64,000 nucleotides of DNA from NCBI GenBank assembly GCA_963575745.1, contig CAUYUJ010015945.1:132501-196500 (forward strand), given 5' to 3'. The position numbers were made by a program, and so were the translations under genes. Numbering within the stretch: position 1 is the stretch's first letter; each line of letters opens with the position of its first letter. Under the pieces are notes generated by a model, which was not told the origin of the DNA, did no database searches, and was given only the letters and a program-made list of their open reading frames with translations. This document shows, piece by piece, positions 22,923-32,566 of the stretch. Source of the DNA: Prorocentrum cordatum (Eukaryota; Sar; Dinophyceae; Prorocentrales; Prorocentraceae).

Positions 22923-23464
22923 AACCAGTGCTGGGCCAGCTCAGACCCCAGCCGGCTCCAAGCCACCGCACAACCCAAGCCAGCCCCAGCGCTCCGCGGG
23001 GGCAGGGCCGAGCCCGCGGCTGCTGTGACTGCGCCTGCGCTTGGTACTGCTGCGGCTGCGCCTGGTACGAGCCGCCTGGGGAAATGGTCGCCGCCGCCGC
23101 CGCCGTCGCCGCCCGAGTGCCTCCTTGATCTCGGCCTCCTGGGGGCCGTGGTCGGGCGGCGGAACGAGCAGAAACTGGCCCTGTGGGCGTCAAACTGCCC
23201 CCGGGAGGGGGTCGGGAACCCCAGGGCCGCAGATTGGAAAGTCACATCGTCGGATGTCCAGGGTCGTCGTCGGTCGGCGGTGTCGTCGTCGTCCGCAGCC
23301 ACTTTGGCTGAAGCTCTTGCTGGTCCGAGCTGTTGCGCCTGGGTGTGCGTGGCCCATCGGCGCTCACAGTCGCATGGACGGCCGCATGTGGGCGCCAGAC
23401 TCTGAGGTGCCAGGGTGCGCAGAAACGCGCGCGCGCGCAGGGGTGCGCGGAAAGATCGAGATGA

Positions 23465-23575
23465 TCCCCCCCCCTCCCCCTCCCCCTCCCCCCCCCCCCT
23501 CCCCCCCCCCCCTTCCCCCTCCTCCACCCTCCTCCTCCCCCTCCTCCTCCCCCTCCTCCTCGCAGCGCTGCCCTG
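23465..23575. repeat. C-rich and CTC-rich tract
   Basis: Long C runs followed by CTC triplets. Confidence 0.85.
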
Positions 23576-24404
23576 AGAGCGCCCCCTCCTCCGCTCTCCC
23601 TCCCCCTCGGCGGCGTGCGCAAGGGGGGGGGCGGCGCGGGCGGGGCGGCCGTCTAGGGCCCGGAGAGCGGGGGGCCCTTCCTGGGAGGTCCCCGGGGGGG
23701 CTTCTCGGAGGCCTCCTTGGCAGCCGGGCGGGCACCCTCGGACGGCCCCTGCCTGCTGCAGGAGGCCCCCCCCCCCCTCGCCAGCCGGAAGGCCGCACCC
23801 TCGCGCCCGCCCCTGTGCGCGCCGCCCTCTTGCCAACCCTCCTCCTGCCCACTCGGGGCATATCCCCCGCCCCCGTTCCCGACGACGACGACGACGACGA
23901 CGACGGCGTGCTGGCTTGTGGTGACCTCTTCTGAACTGCACGATGCAAGTCTCCCCTCTTGCTCCTCCATCCCGTCTTCGACGTCGTGCCACCCAACGCG
24001 TCGGCAAGGCAAATTGGGCCAGGCGCTCCACCCGACACGTCCTCGCACCATACAGACCTGGCTGCCGAAACGTCAACCAATCACACGGATGAAGGGCTGG
24101 TGGCTTCTCGCCTTGGCGCAGCGCACGTTCACCCTTGAACATTGCAAGAGTTTCACTGACGAAGGGTGCCACGTTTTCGAACTGCGTAATTGGCTCCAGT
24201 ACCACGCAGATTCGTCTCAAAATCCACAACGGCTGTACAGATACAGAGCGCAGGTGGTTTCAACATGTCGTTCGAAGACCTGGCAGTGCGCACGCTCGTC
24301 AACAATGAAACAGGCTTGGACACCGCTGAGTCGCATATCTGCGTGCCCCGGCGCTATTGTACGGGACTCTGCGGGACTACACCCTGCGAAATGCTTTAGA
24401 AATC

Positions 24405-24538
24405 ATGGGTTAAGAAATTCATAGTCTCGGAATTTGAATAAAAACCCAGAATGTCTATTCAAATCTTAGGATTTACATTCAAACATTAAGAATAATCGAG
24501 ACTCTGGCCGAACACTTGGGTTTTCTTAAGCATCGCCT
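24405..24538. repeat. AT-rich imperfect inverted repeat, possible MITE
   Basis: Left 'gggttaagaaattcatagtctcg' and right 'cgagactctgg...ttttcttaagc' are partly complementary around an AT-rich centre. Only one copy seen. Confidence 0.35.
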
Positions 24539-24715
24539 AGAGTGTACGCCTGGATGTTCTGCACTCCGAGTTGCACGTTCTCATCTTGGAGCGTCTCGCT
24601 TGCACGGCAGGCCCTGGGGCGCCGATGTTGCCCAGAAGCGCTCCCCGTAGCGAGACAGACCCCTGCATGAATTGATGATGAGGGATTGTGGGACGGGAGT
24701 GCATCCTTGGAAACA

Positions 24716-24770
24716 GAAGAAGAAGAAGAAGAAGAAGAAGACGAAGAAGAAGAAGAAGAAGAAGAAACAC
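24716..24770. repeat. (GAA)n tract
   Basis: GAA triplets, about 55 bp. Confidence 0.9.
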
Positions 24771-24782
24771 GCGTAAACGATT

Positions 24783-24945
24783 AAGGTCCGCGAGGAATGT
24801 CTTGGATCTACTCTGCGCTGGCCCCCCTCCTGGCGCGCGGAGCGCGCCATGGGCAGAGACGGAAGCGCCGCCAAGGGGGTCACGCGCAGATCCAAGAAAT
24901 CCGCACGGATCATCGACAGTTTATGATCGGAGCACGGACAGTTTT
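24783..24945. mobile_element. FBA foldback element, copy 5
   Basis: Left arm 'aaggtccgcgaggaatgtct', central 'ggcgcgcggagcgcgcc', right arm 'ccaagaaatccgcacggatc' then 'gacagtttatgat'. It lies just downstream, in the minus sense, of two glycine-rich exon-like segments and could therefore be intronic. Confidence 0.8.
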
Positions 24946-25124
24946 TTTGGTATGGTGGGGTGAGGAAGCAGGAGGACGATGATGACGGGAGGAGGAGGAG
25001 GCGTGGGAGAACGAAGAAGAAGGGGAGGGAGACGACGACGAGGAAGGGGGAGGAATGAGGATGCAGAGGATGGGAAGAGGGACGAGGGGAAGGAGAGCGA
25101 GGCGAAGGGGGAAAGGATGTGCCG

Positions 25125-25186
25125 CCTGCAGGCTTGCCGCCGCCGCCCTTGTAGCTGTCGCCCTTGTTGTGGCTGGACCCTGGGAA
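25125..25186 (-). CDS. Glycine-rich exon-like segment B (fragment)
   Basis: Minus-strand reading gives SSHNKGDSYKGGGGKPAGG, a low-complexity RNA-binding-protein-like tail, preceded in the sense direction by a pyrimidine-rich CCCAG acceptor-like site. Codons are varied, unlike the nearby triplet tracts. It could pair with the segment at 25,464-25,521 as consecutive exons. Evidence is compositional only. Confidence 0.35.
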
Positions 25187-25463
25187 TCGCGGGCCAGCGT
25201 CGAGGAGGGGAGGCGACGCCGCATACCGAACCATTGGCTCCTCGCCGTCCGCCACCTCTGCCTCCTCCTGCCCTTCTGCCCCCTTCTTCTCCTCCTTCTA
25301 ATAATGCGTCCTCTCCTCCTCACTTCCTCGCCCCCCTCCTCTCCTCATCCTGCATCTGCCTCCCTCCATCCCCCCCCCCATCCTCGCCATCCCCTCCCCG
25401 ACCACGGTGCGCCACTGCCCGGAGCATGCCCCTGAGAGGCATGGACGGCCGCGGCTCGGCAGC

Positions 25464-25521
25464 GGGTCGCCTCCATGGTAGCCGCCGCTCTGGTAGCCGC
25501 CGCCCTGCTTGCCCTGCGGGG
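25464..25521 (-). CDS. Glycine-rich exon-like segment A (fragment)
   Basis: Minus-strand reading gives GKQGGGYQSGGYHGG, preceded by CCGCAG in the sense direction. It resembles the 17.3-kb tail and segment B. Before the LTR element inserted 400 bp to the right, this segment lay close to the sequence now starting at 36,688. No full gene could be assembled. Confidence 0.35.
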
Positions 25522-25922
25522 CGGCGCTCCGTCGGCGTGTCGACCGCAAGTTCGCACGGAGAGAACAGCGGGGAAGGGCGGCGTGAAGCGCGCCGTGGCC
25601 CCCAGGCGTTCCCACCGCGCCTCGACTCCCGGGCCTGGCACGGTGGCAGCGATGAACCGACGGCCGCCCCGCTGCAGTGGTGCAGCACGAACGGGGAAAC
25701 GGTACGAAGACGGTGTCGTGCCTCCTTCTCTTCCTCCTGCCTTCACCTCGTCCTCTTCTGGCCTCCTCCTGCTCCTGTCCTCTCCCCCTCCTCCTGCACC
25801 GTCCTGCCTTCTGCGACTCTCTGCGGTTAGACCAAGCTGCCCCTGCACAACAAGAAGCTGCAGCACCGTACCAGCGAAAGAAAACAACGAACGAGCCAAC
25901 TCCTCCACTGCTGCACGCCCCT

Positions 25923-25927
25923 CTTCC
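25923..25927. repeat. Target-site duplication, left copy
   Basis: CTTCC directly abuts the left LTR and is repeated at 36,683-36,687. Confidence 0.9.
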
Positions 25928-26102
25928 TGCAAAACCCCGAGGAGGGTTCTGCACGGGAGCCTGGCAACAATGATGACGATAGGTCACCTTTATACTCCCG
26001 AACGGCAAAGCAGGTCTAAGTAGCTTCGGCCGTTAAACACTTGAGCCAAAGGCAGCAGGGTTACTATTCCTCCCCTGTCACGCGCACGCTTGCATGTTAA
26101 CA
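25928..26102 (-). repeat. 3' LTR of the copia-type element
   Basis: 175 bp beginning TGTTAACATGC and ending GGGGTTTTGCA in element orientation (TG...CA termini). It differs from the other LTR only at 25,951 (G versus A on the plus strand) and 25,975 (G versus A). It contains a TATA-like TATAAAGG (25,994-25,987) and a spliced-leader-like TTTGGCTCAAG (26,050-26,040). Confidence 0.97.
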
Positions 26103-26111
26103 CCCCCCCTC
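26103..26111 (-). other. Polypurine tract
   Basis: GAGGGGGGG immediately upstream, in element sense, of the 3' LTR. This is the expected plus-strand primer position. Confidence 0.85.
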
Positions 26112-26510
26112 GGACGCCAGTCCGCATTGGCTGACGGGGAGGTGCATATAAACGCAAAGACATGTTAAATCAAGCAACAGGCTGCATGGTCATCGTTATA
26201 ACACCGAATTCGAAATGTCTCATAACAACGTTCACGAGCACCACGTCTCTCAGACATGCAACGTGAGCTCAAGTAAACATTCAATCAGTTACGAGTTTAA
26301 ATGTAGCATCCAAAGTTCACACGGCAGGCTAGCATTTATATGGTTTTGATTGCTTTCGCTTTTTATACGCCAATACCTGCGGTAACTATAAAAGATGCAC
26401 ATGCAAATAGATTCAGCTCAATAGTCTACTGCAACGCTATTGTTAAGCCTGGCTGAGAGGGGAGATGAGAGAGAGCGTAAAAGAAAAGCATGCCGGTCAC
26501 CTGTCACCGT
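26112..26510 (-). other. Non-coding 3' region of the element
   Basis: About 400 bp between the third ORF and the polypurine tract. AT-richer than flanking host DNA; no ORF or repeat recognised. Confidence 0.6.
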
Positions 26511-29081
26511 TTACGAGCGGCGCGGGCGCCTCACTGACGGAGCACGCGCGCCTCTGGACTTCGGTAAACCACGGTGCCCCACGCTGGCCGCCGTATAGGA
26601 CGACACCCTGTTAAGGGCCTGCGTCGGGCTGTAATAGTCGGTGTCCAGGTACGCGTTAATGCGCTCCTCGTCGTCCAGCCAGCACCCCTCGTCAAAGCTC
26701 TTGGTGGACCCGTCAACAATGTTGTGGTAAGTGCCGATGGCCCTCCAGTAACTGGCGTGGGGAGCCTTCAGCAGAGGTTTACCACCTGGGTTGTTGCGGA
26801 GGTGCTCTTCGACCGCAACTCCGGTAAACGGGTTCACAGTCCAGGCCGGGTCGGTAAGCCAGTTGGGGAAGTCGTCGCACGGCAACCATCCAAACCAACA
26901 GAGCTTCTCGCGGTGGTCACTTTTACGCTCGGTGATGTGATCGGCAGGCCAGTTGTCACGGTAAAGTGCCCTCATGGACCCCTGATCGTTAAGAGCGACG
27001 TCTAGGATGGTCTGGTGCCAGTAAACCGGAGGCTTGTTGATGCTGCCCTTTAACTCCTCGGCGCTCCTGACCTCGAGATCCTCGATGAAGTAGTTGCGGT
27101 AATACACCCGGAGCCCGTTCATGTAACGGCAATAGAGCTTGGCAAGGTCGTGCGTCGCAAACCTGATCACGGTAACCCCAGTTGAGATGTAACCGTGCGG
27201 TCCGTAAGTGTCTTCCACCAGGTGCTTAACGGAGACCACGGTGGGGTTGCCGTGGGGCAGCATCCCGGCCCACGTTAGCAGAAGGCCGTTAAGCTGCTTC
27301 TCGTTCATTTCTGGTGCCTTGTTGACGTAGACCTGTGTATCTGGGCAGCTGTGAACGTCGAACCACACTGGGTGGAGATCGTTAACGTGGATCGGCGGCA
27401 CGTACTCGTCGTCGAACAGGGATTGTACGTGCCCGACCGCGTCAACCCACTCGTCGTGCTTTTCCAGCTCCTTCTCCGTCAACTGAGATCTCCAGCTGCA
27501 CGGGCCCTTCAACACGGAGTAACCGAGGAAGCCGTAAGCGTGCTGCCCGTAAATGTCGACGAACACCTCATCGTAGTCGTTAAGCTCCCGCCCCGCGTTG
27601 CCCTGAATAGACCGACCACCTGGAGTCGTTAACCCCTCTTTTGCCACATGTCCGACGAAGTTGCCTTCGAACCTGCGCCAGTTGTCGCGCGTCTTCATCG
27701 TTAACGCGACTACTTCCCTGGGGTCGGGCTCCACCTTGTAGTTGACGTCGTGGTCCTCGCTCCTGTCGTTCACCATGGGCATGCGGCCGTTGACATGGTA
27801 CAGTGGGCGGTACATGCCCCTGGCAACGTTCCGCGAGTATGCCGCAAGCTGCTCGTCCGCACGGTTAACAGCTTGAGGCTGCGGTGGAGGAACATACTGG
27901 GTCGATAACTTCTTGGGCACCGGAGGCGGGGGATTCATGCCGCTAACACTGCTCGATGCACCTGACTCGCCAAGGCCTGGAGGAGGCGGCTTGGGCGCCC
28001 TCACGTTCACCACCGGGGCAGGACCTTTTGGTGCTTCGTCACGTTGACTGCCCTGTGCGCGATCTTCATCCATTTTCATTCCCAGCTGCAGTAACTCTTC
28101 CAGTTCCCGTTTACGCTCATGCATGGCCTTGGGCGCTTTCTTGTAAACAGGTCGAGGTGACGTTGACTGCGGGATCTTATTCGGCGACACGGATCGACCG
28201 AACCCTCCGGTCTTGGGCGTGGTGCCGGTAAAGCCCTGAGCCGGGGGTGCACCCGATGCCGCGGCAGCTCGGGCTAGAGGCTTGCTGGCCTCGGCCGCCG
28301 CGTTGACTGCAGTGGGAGGCGCCTTGGCGGCCACTACCGTTGGGGGCTGCTCGGGTAACGGCGGAGGAACCTGCGGGATGTTGGTGACCGGGGAGTTGAT
28401 CGGGTCATGCAAGAACCTCTGTAATCCTTCGAGCCTCTCTGTTACTGCCACCAACAGGCGCAGTGCCGCATCACGTTTACCCTCGAAGTCCTGCAGGGGC
28501 GCGATGTTCTCGGTAAGGCGCTTGGCGGTGTTCAGGAGGTAACCAATGTTGTCGTTGATGCGCCTATACTTGGTTGCATTCTCCTCCGTGTTAACTCCCG
28601 AGTCACGATTCTGAATGTTCAGGTCCGTAATCGTCGCCATCAGAGCGTTAATCTCCGCCTGCGCCCTTTGGAGATTCTCGTTGACGTCGTCACTGTCCTG
28701 GATCAGCGCCTCGTTCTGCCGCGTTAATTCCTCGATCCTCTTCGCCATGTCATCCGCGGCCCTTTGCACCTCGTCAACGTGTTTGTCGTAGGCTCCGTGG
28801 AAGTTGATCGCCATGTTAGTGAGGGTTACGGTAAACGCGTGAGCAACGTGCACCATGTCGTCAACACGGCGGTTGAGGTTCTCACGCGTAACCGGTCCAT
28901 CCCCAGCCGGGCTCTGGTCGACCATGGAGCCGTTAATGGTGAGGTTGACCTGGGGAGCCGCCATGCCTTCGTTCACGCCCAAGAGTAAGAGGTAATGGGT
29001 GGAGAAGGCCTTTAATAGCTGCAGTTTGCTTGACAGAAATGAGCTGCGAACATCAACATTCGGTAGCTGGCGCAAGCTCAT
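26511..29081 (-). CDS. Third ORF of the copia-type element: coiled-coil, proline-rich, RRM-like protein
   Basis: 856 codons without interruption, between RNase H and the 3' LTR in sense orientation, the position of env-like genes in other LTR elements. No signal peptide or convincing membrane segment is seen, so an envelope is unlikely. Residues ~95-160 are a heptad-like acidic/basic coiled coil. Residues ~230-405 are a Pro/Ala-rich hinge with several PPPP runs. Residues ~410-820 are globular. Within this, ~582-671 fits an RRM: beta-1 TQVYVNKAP, helix EKQLNGLLLTWAG, beta-3 STGVTVIRFA, helix THDLAKLYCRYMNG, beta-4 YFIEDLEV. The tail is Arg-rich. The first Met overlaps the RNase H frame by 29 bp; Met40 (28,964) has a better context (GGCATGG, like the gag start) and is probably the true start. 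No family was recognised from memory. Role inferred: RNA binding or a second Gag-like structural protein. Confidence 0.85.
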   Translation of the reverse strand: MSLRQLPNVDVRSSFLSSKLQLLKAFSTHYLLLLGVNEGMAAPQVNLTINGSMVDQSPAGDGPVTRENLNRRVDDMVHVAHAFTVTLTNMAINFHGAYDKHVDEVQRAADDMAKRIEELTRQNEALIQDSDDVNENLQRAQAEINALMATITDLNIQNRDSGVNTEENATKYRRINDNIGYLLNTAKRLTENIAPLQDFEGKRDAALRLLVAVTERLEGLQRFLHDPINSPVTNIPQVPPPLPEQPPTVVAAKAPPTAVNAAAEASKPLARAAAASGAPPAQGFTGTTPKTGGFGRSVSPNKIPQSTSPRPVYKKAPKAMHERKRELEELLQLGMKMDEDRAQGSQRDEAPKGPAPVVNVRAPKPPPPGLGESGASSSVSGMNPPPPVPKKLSTQYVPPPQPQAVNRADEQLAAYSRNVARGMYRPLYHVNGRMPMVNDRSEDHDVNYKVEPDPREVVALTMKTRDNWRRFEGNFVGHVAKEGLTTPGGRSIQGNAGRELNDYDEVFVDIYGQHAYGFLGYSVLKGPCSWRSQLTEKELEKHDEWVDAVGHVQSLFDDEYVPPIHVNDLHPVWFDVHSCPDTQVYVNKAPEMNEKQLNGLLLTWAGMLPHGNPTVVSVKHLVEDTYGPHGYISTGVTVIRFATHDLAKLYCRYMNGLRVYYRNYFIEDLEVRSAEELKGSINKPPVYWHQTILDVALNDQGSMRALYRDNWPADHITERKSDHREKLCWFGWLPCDDFPNWLTDPAWTVNPFTGVAVEEHLRNNPGGKPLLKAPHASYWRAIGTYHNIVDGSTKSFDEGCWLDDEERINAYLDTDYYSPTQALNRVSSYTAASVGHRGLPKSRGARAPSVRRPRRS

Positions 29082-29514
29082 GCCTACCTGTTAATGCACA
29101 TTGATTCGTGTTTCGTAGATGTGTGCTCATGCTTTCACGACTGACATACTTGGTCAACGCATCCGCTGCATTCTCGTGTGTCCCTACTTTCACAATACGA
29201 ATCACTCCCTCCTTAACTTTCTGCTGTAACCACAATTGACACACCTCGATATGTCTTACTTTCCCCAAGCCTCGTCTGCTCGCAATGGCAATCGCAGCCG
29301 TGGCGTCGCTCTTCACTGTAATCTCAACTTCCAAGTTAAAGTCTCTTAATACTGCCTGAAGTCCTAAACCCACTGATCCTCCTTTCACAAGTCCATAATA
29401 CTCTGCTTCACCTGACGATAATGCGATGACACTCTGAGTCGTGCTCCAAGATTTTATGAGATGTTTACCCCACATTACTACTCCCCCACTCGTAGACTTC
29501 CTCGTTCGCTTACA
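29053..29514 (-). CDS. RNase H domain of pol (fragment after TGA)
   Basis: Same frame as the preceding fragment, starting CKRTRKSTSGGVVMWGKH. It carries the diagnostic SVIALSSGEAEYYGLVKG and the catalytic/substrate segment VKSDATAAIAIASRRGLGKV followed by RHIEVCQLWLQQKV. It ends VGTHENAADALTKYVSRESM and a short tail. Degrades the RNA strand during reverse transcription. Overlaps the third ORF by 29 bp. Confidence 0.88.
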   Translation of the reverse strand, partial: CKRTRKSTSGGVVMWGKHLIKSWSTTQSVIALSSGEAEYYGLVKGGSVGLGLQAVLRDFNLEVEITVKSDATAAIAIASRRGLGKVRHIEVCQLWLQQKVKEGVIRIVKVGTHENAADALTKYVSRESMSTHLRNTNQCALTGRHELAPATEC

Positions 29515-29517
29515 TCA

Positions 29518-29984
29518 TGCGTAATCCGTGTCGGTCCAAATAGTTAATTCTTGGGGCTGCTCCTGATATTGATACACATAGCTGCTTCTGCTGTGGTACT
29601 TCAAATACTTTCCTAACTTGACTAAACCCTTCCAAGAACTCATCGTTGGCTTTGACATGGTCCTAGCGAGTTCCTTTACAGAATACTGTATGTCGGACCT
29701 GTCCTGAGCTAAGTAATTTGCTCTGGCCGTCAACGCTTGATATATTTTAGTCATGTTGGGCGAAAGTTCTACCTCATCTCCCTCTTCAACTGGAATTCGC
29801 TCACCTGGCACTTCAGTCCTCACTTTTACTCCTTCTAGCTCAAGCTCTTTCACAATTATCTCTGCATGCCTTTGATCTGCCTCATACCTCAATCCTTCCT
29901 TCGTCCATTCCACAATCCTGTTAAGAATTCTGATCGCCTTCATGTCCTCCTTCCCTGGTCCAAGTCGCCCTCTCACCTTCACTT
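29518..29984 (-). CDS. RT C-terminal/connection domain (pol fragment)
   Basis: Begins in the new frame with VKVRGRLGPG, a conserved RT thumb motif. It continues through ILNRIVEW, YEADQRHAEIIVKEL, YLAQDRSDIQYSVKEL and LVKLGKYLKYHSRSSYVYQY to TIWTDTDYA, the start of the copia RNase H domain. There the frame meets TGA (29,517-29,515). The nominal first Met (29,982) is only the result of the upstream break. Confidence 0.85.
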
Positions 29985-31803
29985 CAACTCCTCCTTAATT
30001 TTATTTTCAAACCAGTCGAGATCATGATCACCTCCTAACAGCGTGAAATCATCTCCATGAACTGTTAACCATAACGCTCTACTCTCATGCTTGAACACGC
30101 ATGGTGACGCAATTCCGCTCTTGAACCCAGCCTCGTTAGCAAAGTCCATGTAACAGTCTTCCCAGTTGCTCGCAGCGTCTCTGGTTCCGTACATTGATTT
30201 TAACAGTTTTCCGCACATACCTGGTTCATAGTCTTCGTCTGGTAACCTGATAAATATGTCTTTCTTTGCTGGAGCGTAAAAGTAAGCTCGTTTGATGTCA
30301 ACGAATGCTAACTTTAATCCTTTCTCACGCTCACCGTTCGTGAATCCAACTCCCTCGGTAACTGCCATTGAGAAGAGCAGTTTTTGTGCCTCCAGTGGAG
30401 GTGTAGCTGCGAATATGTTCTTTTCTTTAGAATTGTATTTAACCTGCTGGGCTACCAGCCTTGATCTGTGGTCTGGGCTTAACTCATCTCCTTTGTTGAT
30501 GTCTATCCATCTGGTTCCGATGGGCGCCTTCCCCGTGATTTGCCAACGCACTTCCTCCTTCACTTTCTCGTAAACTTTGTGTTTTATGAATTGTTCCATT
30601 TCTTCTTGACGTGCTTTCACAGTCAATTTAGGGTCGAGCTCGTTTCCTGTGACATCATCCCAAGCTTGAGTAATCTCTCCATTTTCTTTGTGGACAACGT
30701 TGATCGTGTTCATTGGGAGAGGGTTAACTGTGCCAGTTCTTTCGCACGCCGCACATGTGCTAGGCGTCTTGAGCCATCCCTCATGCTCACATGCACAGCA
30801 CTTCCACCTGTGTGGAGCAATTTCGCCGACAGCTTCATACGTAAAGGTGGTGGAAGTGTTAACTGGTCCCTTCTTAAACATTCTCCTTCTCTCTTTCCCT
30901 GTGATCTCGTTCACAGGCCTGTCCTCGATAATCTTCCCGGTGTCTATGTCAGCGGTAATTCTCCTAATGCATGAACTCCATTGTGGTCCACTTGGTCCCG
31001 GCAGCATTAATCTTTGTGTTCCATAATCTCTCCTCGTCCACGTTAACTGGTGCTTGTGCTTCCTATCTTCGTTCTCATGTTCACATGCCCAGTTAATCTC
31101 GCTTATCTGCGCCTCACTTTGTTCTTCTTCTTCGACTTCCATGTTCGCTACTTCTTCTTCTTTAAATGTACCCCCTTGACGACCGTCGATCTTCATTTGC
31201 TTTACAAGTCCTTTCAGTATCGCTCGACACAGTTTATCTGGGTAGATCTCTGATCTGTGCGTCCTACCGCCACCAGTTAACTCCATGTGTCGATGTTGCC
31301 CTTTACATTTCCAACTTAACTCATGGCCGATGGCTGAACTGTTTGTCATGAACTTGGTCGGTTTCTTAATGAACATCTCTTCGCCTTTGACCATCTGCTT
31401 TAAGTCGTAACAGCACAAATCTCCATCGTATACTTTGACATCCTTGTTTCTGAGTAACCGTTGCACCGTTGAAGTGCCCCAGCTGGTTGCTCCTGCAGGG
31501 TGCTCAAACAGAAAGTATAACCCATTTCGCCGTTGAATTTCGCAAAGCTCCATCGCAAACGTCAAATGCTTGATCCCGTAATCCAACATCTGTTTCACAC
31601 GGTCAGCACCTAATCTTTTAAAGTTGAACGTTTGGAGTCTGCTGAAGGCTGCGCACATGGGGCTCACCACCAGTAACAGGGCTGCTTTGGATTTGACAAT
31701 CTTTTTCGCTTTCGCACGCATGGCTTGCACATTAAAATCCCATGGGTTACCATGTTGGTCTCGCGTCGTTAAGTCCATTGCTAATCCCGGTATCAATCCG
31801 ATT
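29979..31803 (-). CDS. MTase-like segment, RanBP2-like zinc finger and reverse transcriptase (pol fragment)
   Basis: Numbered from Met 31,949 (not a natural start). Residues ~50-255 hold SPMCAAFSRLQ (96-106) and FLFEHPAG (146-153). These resemble motifs IV (PC) and VI (ENV) of cytosine-C5 methyltransferases, but no motif I is evident. Residues 382-402 form a W-x-C-x2-C...C-x2-C RanBP2-type zinc finger. RT follows: WIDINKGDE (481), catalytic D551 in FVDIKRAYFYAP, SMYGTRDAASNWE (585), and HGDD (631-634) in place of YVDD-type boxes. Similar segments between integrase and RT are, from memory, common in dinoflagellate copia elements. The frame breaks at 29,980 inside the RT connection region. Confidence 0.85.
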
Positions 31804-32566
31804 TTTCTGCCATTCCAGTAACTCTCACCGGCGAATACGCTTCGGTCACGTGCGCCTGAGTCTCGTGTTGGCATGCCCCATGGAGCCTGGTGGCTCTCCT
31901 TACCTCGTTTAATTGACGTACGATGTTCAATTCCCCATTTGTCAACCATTCAACCAGTTCAGAGTCAAATCCCATCATGTTGAGCCCCAATCTGATGTCG
32001 TTTACTTCTGACATTTCTTCATCTTGTTCCATATCAAGTTGACGATGCTGAGTTGCCTGTTGAACTTCTTCGTCATGGTCGTCCTCTGCTTTTCGTTTAA
32101 TGGGTTTACTCGGGGAATCTTTCATTTCTTCATCTTCCACTTCGAACTCGGTCCATCCGGTCCAGTAACCGTTAAAGGGGTTTCCCATAGCCCATGTTTG
32201 ATCGTCTCCATCGTCACCATACCAAGCATCTTCGTGCTCATGTATCTTGCCGCCGTCAATCATGATCGCGTGGGTATATCTTTTAGGCTTAAGTTTGTCC
32301 CAATCTACTGGACACCCACCATTGGTGGGGAAGGCTAACTCTTTCCTCGGTCGTCGGTGCTGGCATATAACTTTGTTTCCCTTTATTACCCACTCGTCCT
32401 TAGGTTCCTCAACTTTGGCGCTCGGCGGAGGTGGTACATTGATCTTCAGTTTCTTCGCTTGACTTTCTGATTCTTGTTCACGATTTTCTGGTGCACGACT
32501 TTTACTCTCAAGCCTTAACTGTGCAGACGCTAGCCTTGCCTGGATGCTCGGGCTCTCTTGTTTCTT
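31793..32566 (-). CDS. Acidic linker between integrase and RT (pol fragment)
   Basis: Continues the integrase frame after the TGA. It includes a Pro-rich run (NVPPPPSAKVEEP), then DWDKLKPKRYTHAIM, a Trp/Gly-rich acidic stretch (GNPFNGYWTGWTEF), KRKAEDDHDEE, and a short conserved-looking segment ending YSPVRVTGMAEK. At the five-A run of that AEK the frame is lost and the next domain continues in the -1 frame. The first annotated Met in this frame is at 32,263, but it is not a real start. Confidence 0.65.
   Translation of the reverse strand, partial: KKQESPSIQARLASAQLRLESKSRAPENREQESESQAKKLKINVPPPPSAKVEEPKDEWVIKGNKVICQHRRPRKELAFPTNGGCPVDWDKLKPKRYTHAIMIDGGKIHEHEDAWYGDDGDDQTWAMGNPFNGYWTGWTEFEVEDEEMKDSPSKPIKRKAEDDHDEEVQQATQHRQLDMEQDEEMSEVNDIRLGLNMMGFDSELVEWLTNGELNIVRQLNEVRRATRLHGACQHETQAHVTEAYSPVRVTGMAEKSD

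Noticed and set aside
26511-29081. ORF3 as a retroviral-type envelope gene
   Set aside because: Position fits, but there is no signal peptide, convincing transmembrane segment or Cys-rich ectodomain. RRM-like and coiled-coil features fit better.
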